Source: Parelaphostrongylus tenuis (lineage: Eukaryota > Nematoda > Chromadorea > Rhabditida > Metastrongylidae). From it: a stretch of DNA of 64,000 bases. Positions 36,599 to 48,240 of this stretch are shown here, piece after piece. The position numbers were made by a program, and so were the translations under genes. Location: positions 124,001 to 188,000 of the forward strand of contig JAHQIW010004486.1 of assembly GCA_019055375.1 (NCBI GenBank), read 5' to 3'. The notes below the pieces were generated by a model, which was not told where the DNA came from, did no database searches, and was given only the letters and a program-made list of their open reading frames with translations. How positions within the stretch are numbered: position 1 is the stretch's first letter; each line of letters opens with the position of its first letter.

Positions 36599-37820
36599 TC
36601 ACCACTTGCTTGTTCTCCTGATAAATGGAGAGTAGAATTCCGTTTCTTCGCCTGTGATCGAGAGTTTTCCCTGGTTATAGCTATCGATGACTTGCGGTCT
36701 CGATGTGATTGGCGGTAAGAGTAGTATCATGCAGTGTAGACAACATAAGTAACTTCTTTTCGATTTTTCCACTTCAGCACCATCACGCCGTTCCCATTTT
36801 GCTGAGCTTTCAACTGTCCTCTACTTAGCCTCTGATGAATGACTTGACTGGGGAGTCCTTTTCGACTCCTCCCACATGTACCAATCAAATGAGTCTTTCC
36901 TATGTAGTAAGCTCTCAGCCAGAGAGACACTTGTATAAGAGTCATCGGTGTAAAGATGCCTTCCTTGGTCCAACAAATCATCCATGAGCTTTATTACCAC
37001 CGAATCAGGCACAAGCAGTTTTGAAGGAAGTCTTATCGGCATACACCATGATCCTGCATGCGTATCCGCCTTTACTGCACAGTCTGAATAATCTCACCCC
37101 GTATTTGTGCTTCTTATGTGACTTGCGGGAAGATGCTTGTCCTTTGAATGGCACGAAGCACTCGTCAACACACACGTTCCTTCCTGGTCTAAACACTCCT
37201 TTACAGTTCCTGTTTATAAGTTCGATAAGCGAACTGACTTTGTACAGTTTGTCTTCTCCGTCATAGGCTTCATTGTCTGCTAAGTGAAGACGAGTTAACA
37301 ACTTTTCGAACCGTTCTCTTGCCATTACCTTGGATCCAATGGGGTTACTTCCATAGCCGGACTATGACTCCAATAATCTCTCAAACGTGGAAGTCTAACA
37401 ATTCCCATCTGAAGGCATCAGACCGATGAATTTCTTCATCTCCTCTACAGTTGTCATTTCCCACGGTTTCTCCCTACTTTCTCCATATCTATTCGTTTCC
37501 GTCACAATCAGATCCCAAACATCAGTCATAAATACTTCGTAGAAATGTATCGGTTCAGTGCATCCGAGCAAAAGCAGTTCATCTACTCCAGACTGACTGT
37601 CGTCGAATGCCCAGCGTTTACAAGACACCACATTGTTTGACCACTCACCGCTTGTTTCTCTATCGTCGCCTTTTTCCTCATTATCCGATTCACTTTCTCC
37701 AGACTCTCCAAAGGGAACTGCTAGAGTTTCCTCATAGTCTTCGGGCTCTTCGGCTTCTTCTTGGTCGCTCTCAACAAGTAGTCTTTCAAAAACATAGTTA
37801 TATTCGTCTTCTTTCTTCAT
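36599..37820 (-). pseudogene. piggyBac-like transposase, frameshifted
   Basis: Acidic N-terminus from 37820 (MKKEDEYNYVFERLLVES), then FYEVFMTDVWDLIVTETNRY, MARERFEKLLTRLHLADNE, CVDECFVPFKGQASSRKSHK, GRHLYTDDSYTSVSLAESLL, RKGLPSQVIHQRLSRGQ, VMVLKWKNRKEV and LPPITSRPQVIDSYNQGK: the order of the DDE_Tnp_1_7 (piggyBac) domain, with two catalytic aspartates still visible. The frame changes at about 37400, 37325, 37010 and 36890 and the C-terminal cysteine-rich part is lost, so it cannot be functional. It sits beside a mariner foldback. Terminal repeats were not identified. Confidence 0.8.
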
Positions 37821-37884
37821 AAACCGATCCTATAAAATCAACTTTGGACCAGTAATTGACTCTTCTTCCCTCTACAGCCGCCTA

Positions 37885-38467
37885 TTAGGTCGTTCCGTAT
37901 GTTTTGGCATTACGGCAATAAACACCAAATTTATCAACCAAATGCATTTGAGATTGCATGATTTTGGTATCGTTCAGTTGCGCATTTTCTTGCGAACATT
38001 TTGGTATACAGTTTGCCTATACTTGCTTCAAGATGGAGCTCTCTTAGGAACAAATTCGCTTGCTAGTCATGAGCGTGGGGAAAATGCTAGTGAAGCGGCG
38101 CGCGAGATCAATGGAGCTCCTTACGGACGGCTTGAACGCGACTGATCCTTCAAGCGGTTCTCTCTAGCTTAGAACTTTGCGAACCACTTTCTAGCCGTTT
38201 TCCTGAAACCGTATACTGCCCTAAGCTCCATTAAGTTTGCGCGCCGCTTCACTAGCATTTTCCCCTATGCGCCATTTATGCATGAATAGCAAGTGAATTT
38301 CTTCTCAAGACTGCTCCATCTTGAAACAAGTATAGGCAAGTTATATACCAAAATGTTCGCAAGAAAATGGGCAATTGAACGATACCAAAATCATGCACTT
38401 TAATTATTACTGGTTAAAAACTTTTGTATTTACTGTTGTAATGCCAAAACTTATGGAACGACCTAAT
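37885..38467. repeat. mariner-derived foldback element, complete
   Basis: Inverted ends GGTCGTTCCGTATGTTTTGG and CCAAAACTTATGGAACGACC are flanked by TA, the mariner target duplication. Each arm includes the transposase start region (GAAGCGGCGCGC, AAATTCGCTTGCTA) in opposite orientation around a centre near 38190. It could be mobilised only in trans. Confidence 0.8.
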
Positions 38468-39225
38468 AAACTATAAATCACACTTCCAGTGTGGAATTTG
38501 TAGATATAAAATATGTCCAAAAAGGCCGAAATCTACTCAGAATGTGTTTAGAGCCAACCAGCAAAGATTGACGGCACCATAAACAGACTTGATGAACGAC
38601 TTTTCCATCACATGGAATGGTTGGGAAATTCCAAAAGACAAGAAGTTAGAAGAATACGGAGGAGACGCAGAAGATAAAAGGAAACAAGATAACCAACAAT
38701 ATAAACGGAAAAAGTAAATTATAATTCAAAAACGCGATGAACAGCAACAATCCGTACTTTGGACGGCTGAGTGGTCGGTACGAATCGATATCAACTCGCG
38801 GCCTTTGCGGTTGCTGATTGGTCATTGCCCGCGTCGCGTCACGAAAAGATTAGGCGTGTCACGTATGTTCTGCGTTACCGTATCTTTATCGTCTCTATTT
38901 GGAAAGCCCCTGTTCAGTTGATAGTGCAAGCCCCAGCATCCCGATATAAGCCTAACCGGGGCTTTCGCAGATCACCGGTTCTTGTGGATCAGCGTAAGAT
39001 TAGCACCTTGCGACTAGTAGCCACCGAGAGGGCTGGTCATTCCCCGTACGACTTACTCCTATCTGGGCGTTCCGAGTGGCAACGTTAGATTCCCCTCAGC
39101 TTGGATGGCCCTGCTCGGGGGTTGAACCCCCGTAGTACTTCGCAGTTCCACACCACAGGAACACCTACCAGCTACGATAAGGCTGTAAACCATCTGAGAG
39201 GCCCTGCCGTTTATAGCGTCCATAA
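38468..39225. other. non-coding with GC-rich repeat-like segment
   Basis: 38760-39200 is GC-richer than its surroundings and contains hairpins (AAGCCCCAGCATC/GGGGCTTTC and CTCGGGGGTTGAACCCCCG). It may be a decayed tRNA-derived element. No gene. Confidence 0.35.
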
Positions 39226-39400
39226 GACTCTGAAGCTCTCGGCGTTCATCAATCTCTCAGGAATGCGCCATGCGGTCGACTTCCATAAGCATCGTTAGAA
39301 GTGATCCAGTACATATCTGGCCTTCACAATGACTAGCCTGTGACCTATCTATGGATCGACTGAGTGCTGCTGTTCTTCAAGATAAGTTTAGCACCGACTT
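39226..39400 (-). repeat. tRNA-derived SINE, partial copy
   Basis: Shares CTCTCGGCGTTCATCAATC, GCGCCATGCG and CTGGCCTTCACAATGACT with the copies at 49330 and 53650; the tRNA head is missing. Confidence 0.6.
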
Positions 39401-39639
39401 ACGGATAGAAATGGCGTCCATTGGAGCTGGGAATCTCATGTGACATGCGTCATGAGAAACATTAAAATCGTTACTGTCTCGGCAGATACAACGAGGCCTA
39501 CTCATTGCCTGTTGTTCCATTGTGCCTAACAATCTCGTCTTCTTCTGGATCTTATGGAATGGTGGTCGAACCGATTCTCTCTCTGAAAATCTCGGAGTTA
39601 ACCGAACTTAAGCGTTCCCTAGGTGACTGCAAGAAAGCG

Positions 39640-39730
39640 TGGAGAAAGAGGATTGAACCACCACATTGTGCGTAGTAAACTGCATCACTAATCACTCCAC
39701 TATCCTGAATTGTTACAGTCACTGAGAGAC
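39640..39730 (-). repeat. tRNA-like sequence
   Basis: Minus strand AGTGGAGTGATTAGTGATGC (A-box-like) and GTGGTGGTTCAATCCTC (good B box). Probable SINE head. Confidence 0.5.
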
Positions 39731-40455
39731 ATTTGTCTAGAATGATTGCAAAAGAGCTTAACAAAGAGCACCAGTCCCGGCCTGTACAACCGAATTTCCA
39801 TATTTTTGATATGTTAAAATTTAGTGACTTTGATTTCGGTTAAGAAATTTATCATATTTACACAAAGATCGATGAAGATCACTGAATTGAAAATGATTTG
39901 ATTGAATAACAAAAAACATAACAAAAATAACAAATTCAACAGAACAAGTCATTTGACCTACAGTACGTAAACACCTTGACAATAAAGATGAAACAGACAA
40001 CGTTCCTTATCGATATATTCTTTTCTGTTATTCCACAAAAGATGTCCTCTTCTACACATCACTAGTCAACAGATGGAAATTTGTGAATTCGTTAGACTAT
40101 CTTCAAACTTTGTCGCTTACGTTTTCTGCTAACTCTAGATGCCTTTACATCTTCAAAGCTACCTGAAAATTAAACTGAGCAAATAATTTTGAAGAAGAGA
40201 AAACCCGGTACTTTGAATAAATACAAGAAGTACATTCAGAGCTGCTTTCCTAACTCTCTTGCAGCCTTCGTTTCCACGTATGTCCACTTCGTCCGTCCCG
40301 TTCTGAGCATCCCTTTCGAGTACCTTGACGTCCTCATTTCCAGAGCATATTGTCGCTTTGGAGCTAGCGAAGAAAATATATACTATTGTTCTTAATAAGA
40401 TCTAAGAGTAAAACACTGTTCTAATAAGATCTAAGAAGAGAATATCTTCAAAAAC
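39731..40455. other. region downstream of UTP6, nothing recognised
   Basis: AT-rich; an AAGATCTAAGA motif is repeated at about 40398 and 40427. No clear poly(A) signal for UTP6 was found next to its stop. Confidence 0.35.
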
Positions 40456-43400
40456 TTAATTGAAAAAAAGCCGTAGCAACATGTTGATATTTACCTCACG
40501 ACCATCCTCCGATGTGCTTTGCAAAAGCTGAGTCCATTTCATCAAGAATTCGTCCAAACGTGCGCCCTCGAACAACTTCAATCCCATCTAAACATGGTCA
40601 TTCATGAGAAAACAACTTCAGTTTGAAGAGAGTTGAAAAACTGTCCATACAACTGTATAGTTCCTTCCGGTACTGTGGACCCACAACTCTGCATTTCTAA
40701 CAGGGACTCTGAACGGTGCTCCACATCTGCATCTCTAATCCCATGGTGCCATTGTCAGACGCAGCACGCTGAAGACTAGAACGCAGAGGAGGTGGAGCAG
40801 ACCGTCCAGAGTTGCCAGTTAGAAATGCAGAGGCCGTGGATCCACGGTCCCGGACGACCTAGAGCACTTTGAAACTTTAATTGTGAAACTAGACATTTGT
40901 AGGACGTTCACAGCTATACTTATAATCAATTGACATGCGTATTGATGAATATTAAGTCGTGTTTTGCTCATCACTCAATTCTCTTAGTTATAAGTTACGA
41001 TTCTTGCAAAAGCACTATCCCTTGATAATCACTTCTGAACTGAGAACACACGGATAGTTCATCAACGGATGGAGAGAAAAATTGAGATATATGATTATAA
41101 GAAAATCTAACAGTACCTGATGAACAACATTGAATGTGGTCGGCTCATGTGCTAAGGCCCACTTCGCATAAAGTATTACTGCTTCAACGGAAGCACAACC
41201 TTCTTCGTTTACAGCTGACTTGATTATGAAAACCAGCGAATTTATAATCGTGGTTGCGTTGTTCTAGCTCTCTGAGAGTGAAGAGCACAGTAGAATTCTG
41301 CACTGAAACGAATTTAGGTGAAGGATGTATCAAATTTTGTTGAGAAGTTTGATCTCTATTCCTTAACGTCTGGAGACTGATTCTACAGTATTACAATTGC
41401 ATAAGAAGGAGCAACCATTGTGAGTACCTGTTTGGCTTGTTGTTCACAAGCTCCATCACTTTCTTCCGCAACTTATCAGCAGTAATTTTTGATTGGTTGA
41501 GCAGTTCATCCAGATAGTCCAGAAATAAAATCTTTATTTTTGACTTCACAATGGCGTTCGTCTTTAGCAAAGCGTCTTTGAAAACCTGAAACAATGATTA
41601 ATATCAAAAAATGGAGAAATTACGTCCATAAATACTGCTTGATTGAGAAAATATTATATATCACGATGTGGAGCCACAATACCAGTTGAACAATAAATCA
41701 ACGTAAACAGTGAATCAGATTAAGCAGACAAAACCTAAACATGATCACCTTCCGAATCAAAAGGTTGTGCAGAAGTTTGTGCGTTTTGGCTTTTTTATTA
41801 TAACTTTTGCAATGAAATTGCATGTATTTGATATCGTTCAACTGCACATTTTCTTGCGAACAATTTGGTATACAAATGCCCATACAATCTTAAGATGAAG
41901 CTGTCTTGGAGATACATTCGCTTGCTACTCGTGCACGAATGGCGCGTAGGGGAAAATGCTAGTGAAGCGGGCGCGCAAGACTAATGGAGCTTTCCCTGGG
42001 ACTGGACCGAGCGTCAGTGATCTTCCAGACTTATTCTTGCAGCTTTGAACGCCCCAAACCACTTCCTAGTCGTCCTTTCTGCAACCGTACCACCGCCTCA
42101 AGCTCCATTATTCTTGGCGCCGCTTCATTAACATTTTTCCTCTACGTCCCATTCATGTATTAGCAGCCAGCGGACTTGTCCTAGGATAGATCCATCTTGA
42201 AGCAAGTATAAACAAGTTGTAAACTAAATGTTCGTAAGAAAATGCGCAATTGACGAATAGCAAGATCATGCAATCTCATTGCAAAAACCATTTAGAAGCA
42301 CCAAGAAGTCACGAACTTTTTACACAACCTACTGATAAAGCTGCTACTTTTAGCTAGCCGAGTCAACTAATTATTAAGGAAAAGTACTACAATGTAGTGA
42401 CATTTACACTCCACTAGACGACGCCATTACCACAAAAAACACTTTTGAAAAAGGCTAAAACCACAATTTCTAAGAACGCAGCTACCTGCTCGGTATGGCG
42501 TGGGTCTTGCACAATGCTATACTCGATGGCGCGTTGCCAAATAGGAAAGCTATCATTCGGATCCACCTATAAGAAGTAAAGCAACGAAATAAGACTATTA
42601 AAAAATGAACGAAATGGAACAGACCTTATCAAGAGCGCAATTGCACTTTTCTCTAAACTCATCAAGAGACATGCTTGCTTCATCCAAGCAGTTTTCCAAG
42701 AAAACCGTCCATATTGCAACAGAATGTGGCCTTCTCTTGAAACAGAAATGTTAATGTAAAGCTCCTGTAAGACGCGATGAACCTACCTGTTCAATCAATG
42801 GACAAAATTGAACAATTAGCAGCTAAAAGTACTAAAGCTTACTAGATACGCAATTAAACCACTGCATATGACGTCATGCAACATTTTTGAACAAAAAATC
42901 GGTTCAAAAAATTGAGCTATAATAACCTCGAGACATCTTTCAATGAACTCCACTCCAAACTCCTCCTTATAAAGCTCAATTTCCTTTTCGAGATCACACC
43001 AATCTTTTTCATTCATCCATCCATTGTCGCACAAATCATGGAGTAAATCACGGATTTTCAAGTCGACGAATGCATCTGAACGGATAAGCTTCGTACCTAC
43101 CTACTTGTGTGCACCCAACTACTTTGAAGCATAAGGGTACATTCTTGAAAAACAGTACTCGGATTGAGAGGTCGTTAACTATCAGTTGCATACCTTTAGG
43201 CACTTCTCTCAACCATTGTAAGTAAAGGCGGTGCATCTTTTCCGTACAGGTCTTCTTCAGCGCCTCATCAAACATATCAAACTTTGACTATAACGATAAG
43301 AATTCAGATGGAATACGACAGTAATGCGGCTATGAAAAATTCTGTTGTTTGCAAGCAGGGAAGATACTTTTACATTATGGTCCCCAGGTTCATCGTTTGT

Positions 43401-46400
43401 GAAAAAATTTTTTTCTGATTTTGAAGCATGGATAGTCATTTGATAACTCCTAAACTCTGAAATGCATTTTATTCTTGGAACGACTTTTCTACTTCGCTGT
43501 AACATCAAAAAAAATTATGTTTCTCATCGGAACATTTCTCGCTTAACAAAGTCTTTCCTGTGGATTTTAGCAACTATTCGACAGCTTAGATTTCGTTGAT
43601 TACAACAATGTTTTGTTTTGACAAGAACTTCATGGTGCGTTGTAATAACCAAAAGAAGGTTAGATTTCGCAAATTTGGCACCGGAAAAGCGCAATAACTT
43701 AGCGGGTGTGTTGTGGAACCTCTATTCACATACCGGAAAAGCACGATGGTTTGGTGTCAATGCTGCGCTAAACAGAACTTAGCACTCTTTTGGCCGCTAT
43801 AGCGCACTATCCTCAAAAAACATATACATTACTGGAATTGATGTCATTCAAGCTATCAATTGTTATCGGCTCTGCCGGTCACCACTATGTCAGGTAATTC
43901 CATCATCTGTTCGGGGTGATTTATTACCCGGCGTCGATTCCTTTAGTGAGAATTATTTAGCCTCAAGGGATCGACTGAACTAGAGGGAGATGCTACTGAT
44001 GAGTCCCAATAGGATCGAAACGGGCGCCTTTACAGCACAGACCTAACAGCTCAAAAGTGTTATATCCTTATCAGATTACATCGTTTTGAGCATGTCTATA
44101 GAAAGCGGTCCGAAGTAGAGATACAAAACAGACTTTCAAAACCTCCGAGATTTGAGCTATTAGGTGAATACCAAGACTCGTAAACGAAAGAAAAAAATCA
44201 CAAGGCGCGTTTTTCTCAAACGATCGAAAAAAAGTGCGTAATTACCGAGATGATCCAAACTTGCGAAAACACAAACTTCTTCTGATTGTTACAGCGTAAA
44301 AAAAAGTCCTTCCTAGAAACCAAAAATATCGTTGGAATCCACAAGATTTAAAGTATCGAATGGTTACTAAAAGTCTGAGGAAAAAGCGTTTGTTTGGCGG
44401 GAAATGTTTGAATGAGAGACACAATTTTCATTTGTTTCTCTTACAGCGCAATAAGAAAGCCGTTTCGAAAAATCAACTATATTTCGAGTTTTTTGAGATT
44501 TAAAGCTATCGAGTGACTACTCAGACTTCAAAAACCACCGAAAAATAACTTTTCCTCGGGCGCTGAAACTGAGACCGGCATAACGGAAACATCCTGTGAG
44601 AAATTCTGGAGATAGCGAAGATTAAAACCGGCCTATTTCAAAAACAAACCGCTCCATTCCTGCAAGCCAACTCGATCTCAAACAATCGCGTCTGCTCATT
44701 GTCGAACTTCTTAAGTTCTTCTACGATGAACGATCGGACCTTCTCGATGTTAGGCACAAGTTCGATTTTGTTGCACTCTCGCCACATTTCCATGAGCATA
44801 CCTAGAACGACATTTAACTCCTGCTTCATTCGGAGTCGGAAAGTAACGTTAACATTGCCCAGAGAATGTGATATTGAAAAGATTAATGCACGGGAGGCGG
44901 ACACCTCTAACGTTGAGGGAACCACAGTATCGAACAAATGACAAAAACGACTTGAGTTGCGTATTTATCTCACCTAGCTTTTAGAACAAGGTCTTGAGAA
45001 TCTCATGTCAAAGGTAACTCATGGCTAAAAGAGCACGAGTTGACAGATAGTTTGAATGTTAACAAACCTGCGGCATCATGCGCTTGGACGGACAACAACG
45101 CCTGTTCGACCACAGCCTTTGCAACATTCAAATTCATTATATTGTCATCTATTTCTCCATCATACACACCTGAATGATGTACAAATCTCAACTGAAGAAC
45201 TCATATTCTCCTTGAGTGTGATAGGACCAACGTTCAGAGTCGTCGTGGTCTTCTGTTTCACTTCCCCGCTTGCCTTTTTCTTCTGTGATGAATTTTCGCC
45301 TCTTCAGAACCCTAAAGGTTGGAACTGAAAACTTTGCTACAACTGAAAAGGCCTAATGAAAGATAGCTTACTTGTCAACAAAATGAATTTCGATAGTAAA
45401 AAACGCTACGTAGAGTATTGCGGAATTGGGAAACAAACGAAGAGAAGCTAAGATTTGGGTGCGAGCATTCTGAGGACTTGCTGCATCGAAGAACTGCCAC
45501 AGAGCAAAATCTCGGCGTAGATTTTCGTTTCGTACGTAGATCTGACATGAAAGCAAATCGATGAAGAGCACAGAATGAAAAGAGCAAACAAAATTATGTC
45601 ATTTTTAACTTTAATTCTCTTTTGGTTGTATCAAGTATATGAGTGACGAATGAAAGTAGTTATTGCACAAAGTCATTTCATAGATGACAGGCAAAAAATA
45701 CGTCAATTCAGCAATTAAAAAAGGTCACAAAAGAGATCACCTGAAGTGCTCGCGTGTACGCTGCGGCTAATTCACGACGCATTTTGTTCTCCTTCAAGAA
45801 GCTAATGAGCCTCTCCCATTGATGCCAGTCACCCTGAACAATGAAAAAAGCAATAACAACTGATCCTAACTCACCAAAAATCAGCCTTTGAAGCTCTACC
45901 AACAACCAGACTAACAACCAGTCATGACGCCGTCCGACGACATCAGACTTTTTCAATTTGACATCGATGAATCAAAAAGACCGACTCTTACTGAGCTCGA
46001 TATGAAAAATGGAAATTTCTGGTTCATTTGGGTTATCCGGGGACAAATTAATAGTCGATCTAATTCTCTAGACAAGAATTTTGCATAAGAGTGTTAGCAA
46101 ACATTCGATGGCTTAAATCTCTGACTACAGCGCGACATGGTCTTTTTTCGAAAAGCCCGTTGTACAGCACCGTGGCATACAAAGTAAAATTATGTTTCAC
46201 ACCTGCCGGACCTTCATTTTTACCAGGCGTATAATGCGCTGGTACCACGAAAAGCATATGAACGGAGAAGAAACTTCGTAGCATCTAAGCCAATCGTTTC
46301 GCTTGGAATCTCTTTCAAAGCGGGGAAAAAATTCCCAATTGAATAGCAAGTTGTACCGCACATATCTAACGCTCGGGGCATCGATTCATCCCCACGCTCC

Positions 46401-48240
46401 CCTCCGGGTAAATTGGTCGACAAACAAGCACGCCGAATACGTGAAACTCGACCTTGTTTTCCGTGCTATACTGCAATGAAACGGTCTTTCCAGAAAATAG
46501 GCACAGTTTGGAATTATTAGAAACTTATGCTATCGAATGACAACTAGTAGTCTAAAGAAATAGGGCCTGTCCAGGAAGGTGTAAAACACAAATGTTTTAT
46601 ATCTACTAAAGCGCTATCAAGAGAGCTTTCCCAGAAAGTGAACATTGTTTCGAGTTCTCCAAGACTTGTGCTATCGAAGGAGTACTAGCACTCTAAGGAA
46701 GGACTTTGCCTAGTGAAATATAAGCGAGATAAGAGAAAAAAAGCGCGTGGTCGTGTGAAACGTAATTTTATTCTGAATTTCACAGCGTCATAATGGGGTG
46801 GTTTAGAAAACCCAAGACGTATCGCGCTAGTCAGAGATTCAAGTTTTCAAATAATTACTAAAACTCCTATGAAAAATTCTTGTCCAGCGAATTAAGTCGA
46901 ATATTCACTTTGTCCGCGAATAACCGAAAAGAACCGATTTCTCTCACGAACTGATCTAACGTCCTATTTTATATAAAGCTTGAACGAATGTTGGCATATA
47001 ATTCTGAAAACGAGTGTTTTACGTTTTGACAATTTCGCCTTCGTTTTGAAGAAGATATACCAACCCGCTCGAGCTTTGTCTCAGAAGAAGCATTTGTGGA
47101 TTCATGATGCATATGATATGATTATGAAATTGACACCGCTTACCTGGAATCGATCGGCCGCCCTTCTGTATAAGCTAGCGACTTTTTTGCGTAATGGTCG
47201 GTCAATAAGCTTCTTCTCATCCCAACAGTTCAATCTTCTCTCTCCTTAACATTAGCAGATCCAGAAAATCACACAGATATTCAGCATATAGGTTGAAGTC
47301 ACGCGGAGTTTTATCCTGAAGTAAACATCAACGACTGCCCTTGTCGTTCAACAAAACATTAAGCCACTCCACAAGATTTGGCACTGGAGCAATGAACATC
47401 AAATTTATTTGTCAGAATTAATCTTACGCGCCGCTTCACTGGCAATTTTCCCTCCGCGTCATTCGTCATGAGTAGGAAGAGAATTCGTTCCCAGAACAAC
47501 TACATCTCAAAGCAAGTATAGGCAAGTTGTACATCAAAATGTTCGCGAGAAAGTACTAAAGTGATATATGTAAATCGAGAAAACTTATCTTGATTACCTG
47601 ACGCGAGGTTGGTAAACTAGTTGTAGTCATTCGGCTGACTTTTCGGCGACCCGCCTTCTTCAGAGCCTGGGGCTATGTAGTATTGCTCTATTTGAATGAT
47701 TCGGAGAATCTTATTTACATGCTGCCTAGGGTCAGGTTAAGAGATTAGGCAACATATAAATAAGATTCTCCGTATCAATCAATTAGACTAATACTACATA
47801 GTTCCAGGCTCTGAAGAAGGCGGGTCGCCGAAACGTCAGCCGAATTGCTACAACTGCTTTACCAACCTCGCGTCAGCTAATCAAGATAAGTTTTTCTCGA
47901 TTTTCATATATCAATTTATTATGCCAAGATTTATAGAATGTCGAACTTTTGAATTGTTGCGATATGTACCAGAAAATACTCAACTACAGGATACTAAAAC
48001 TATGCAATTTTGATTACATTTGGGTAATGAGTTTGGTGCTTATTGCTATAGCGCCAGAACTTATGGAGCGACCTGATAAATGAGCGGAAAAAAACTTACT
48101 TGCTTATTTAGCCGATATTCAAACTGACGGCATCGTTTGATGAATATGTTCAGCTCCTCATTAGTGAATAGTTGAAGCTCACCAAGCTGTTCAAATGTCG
48201 ACAGAAGACATTCGAGGCTTTGCTCAACAAATTCTCCCAT
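40456..48240 (-). CDS. UTP6: UTP6, small-subunit processome component (14 exons)
   Basis: Exons: 48240-48100, 47315-47144, 45833-45741, 45541-45372, 45311-45232, 45169-45068, 44906-44650, 43287-43194, 43075-42927, 42735-42625, 42566-42486, 41585-41428, 41271-41117, 40587-40456; about 630 residues against ~600 in human. An in-frame TAG precedes the ATG. The N-terminus MGEFVEQSLECLLSTFEQLG, then DFNLYAEYLCDFLDLLMLRR, VASLYRRAADRFQ and WHQWERLISFLKENKMRREL match the UTP6 N-terminal domain. Later exons carry HAT (half-a-TPR) repeats such as FALWQFFDAASPQNARTQIL, SFPIWQRAIEY and AVILYAKWALAHEP. UTP6 acts in the nucleolus with the U3 snoRNP (UTP-B subcomplex) in 18S rRNA maturation. The frame slips by one base in exon 2 (CCC at 47221-47223) and in exon 13; donor GTTGGT of exon 5 is unusual. 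Several introns hold foldback and array repeats. Confidence 0.93.
40680..40860. repeat. short foldback repeat in a UTP6 intron
   Basis: CACAACTCTGCATTTCTAAC on the left is the inverse of the right-hand GTTAGAAATGCAGAGGCCGTG, and the outer GGTACTGTGGACCCAC pairs with GTGGATCCACGGTCC. Related to G-rich blocks at 35290-35420 and 49130-49240. Confidence 0.6.
41800..42275. repeat. mariner-derived foldback, partial, in UTP6 intron
   Basis: Opposite arms carry CAACTGCACATTTTCTTGCG and CGTAAGAAAATGCGCAATTG, plus GGGGAAAATGCTAG and its complement. The outermost GGTCGTTCC ends are lost, so this copy is older than that at 37885. Confidence 0.65.
43865..44108. repeat. foldback element, hammerhead family A, copy 3
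   Basis: Middle (CTGCCGGTCACCACTATG, CGATTCCTTTAG) and right arm (CTCAAAAGTGTTATATCC, TTATCAGATTACATCG, GTCTATAGAAAG) match copies 1 and 2. The left arm is missing, replaced by array sequence. Located in the UTP6 intron between exons 7 and 8, antisense to the gene. Confidence 0.7.
43991..44037 (+). ncRNA. hammerhead motif, family A, damaged
   Basis: CUGAUGA and GAAA are intact, but stem II has an extra U (GUCC...GGAUC), stem III has a C-U mismatch (ACGG/CUUU) and stem I loses its innermost pair. Activity is doubtful. Confidence 0.55.
46060..46930. repeat. degenerate repeat array in UTP6 intron 2
   Basis: Contains the central segment seen at 29340-29480 (inverted: CACGAAAAGCATATGAACG) and units with ACTTGTGCTATCGAAGG and TTTTATTCTGAATTTCACAG. 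Same composite repeat as at 29130-30060 and 56500-57210. Confidence 0.55.
47632..47666 (-). ncRNA. hammerhead-like motif, family C, left arm
   Basis: Minus strand GGCU, CUGAAGA, A, GGCG-GGU-CGCC, GAAA, AGUC, AGCC. The sequence after GAAA differs from the right arm (AAGUC instead of ACGUC). Same extra A after the core. Confidence 0.35.
47807..47841 (+). ncRNA. hammerhead-like motif, family C, right arm
   Basis: GGCU pairs with AGCC as stem I; core CUGAAGA fits CUGANGA; stem II GGCG/CGCC with loop GGU; GAAA; stem III is the self-complementary ACGU; C at the cleavage position gives GUC. One extra A between the core and stem II departs from the consensus, so activity is uncertain. Confidence 0.4.

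Larger units (their letters stand above)
43500..44640. repeat. opposing degenerate arrays in a UTP6 intron
   Basis: Minus-oriented ~150-base units to about 43850, plus-oriented units from about 44160 (blocks TACAGCGCAATAAGAAAG, GAGATTTAAAGCTATCGAG). A hammerhead foldback sits between the two arms. Confidence 0.55.
47562..47912. repeat. perfect-arm palindromic element, hammerhead-like (family C)
   Basis: Arms of about 150 bases start TGATATATGTAAATCGAG and end with the complement. Shared internal blocks are GACGCGAGGTTGGTAAA, GCGACCCGCCTTCTTCAG and ATGTAGTATT. The roughly 45-base centre holds GGTCAGGTTAAGAGATTAG. Both arms contain CTGAAGA followed by a GGCG/CGCC hairpin and GAAA, a hammerhead-like layout. 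Confidence 0.8.
47368..48085. repeat. mariner foldback remains with nested insertion, UTP6 intron 1
   Basis: Left part CAAGATTTGGCACTGGAGCA and inverted transposase-start blocks (CGCCGCTTCACTGGCAATTT). Right ends ATGCCAAGATTTATAGAATG (47927) and GCCAGAACTTATGGAGCGAC (48051) are two successive mariner ends. A separate palindrome (47562-47912) has inserted into it. Confidence 0.65.

Noticed and set aside
45871..45956. Possible UTP6 exon (SDVVGRRHDWLLVWLL) just upstream of exon 3
   Set aside because: Its acceptor is poor and its sequence does not match UTP6, while 47315-47144 encodes the expected residues in the right phase at both ends.
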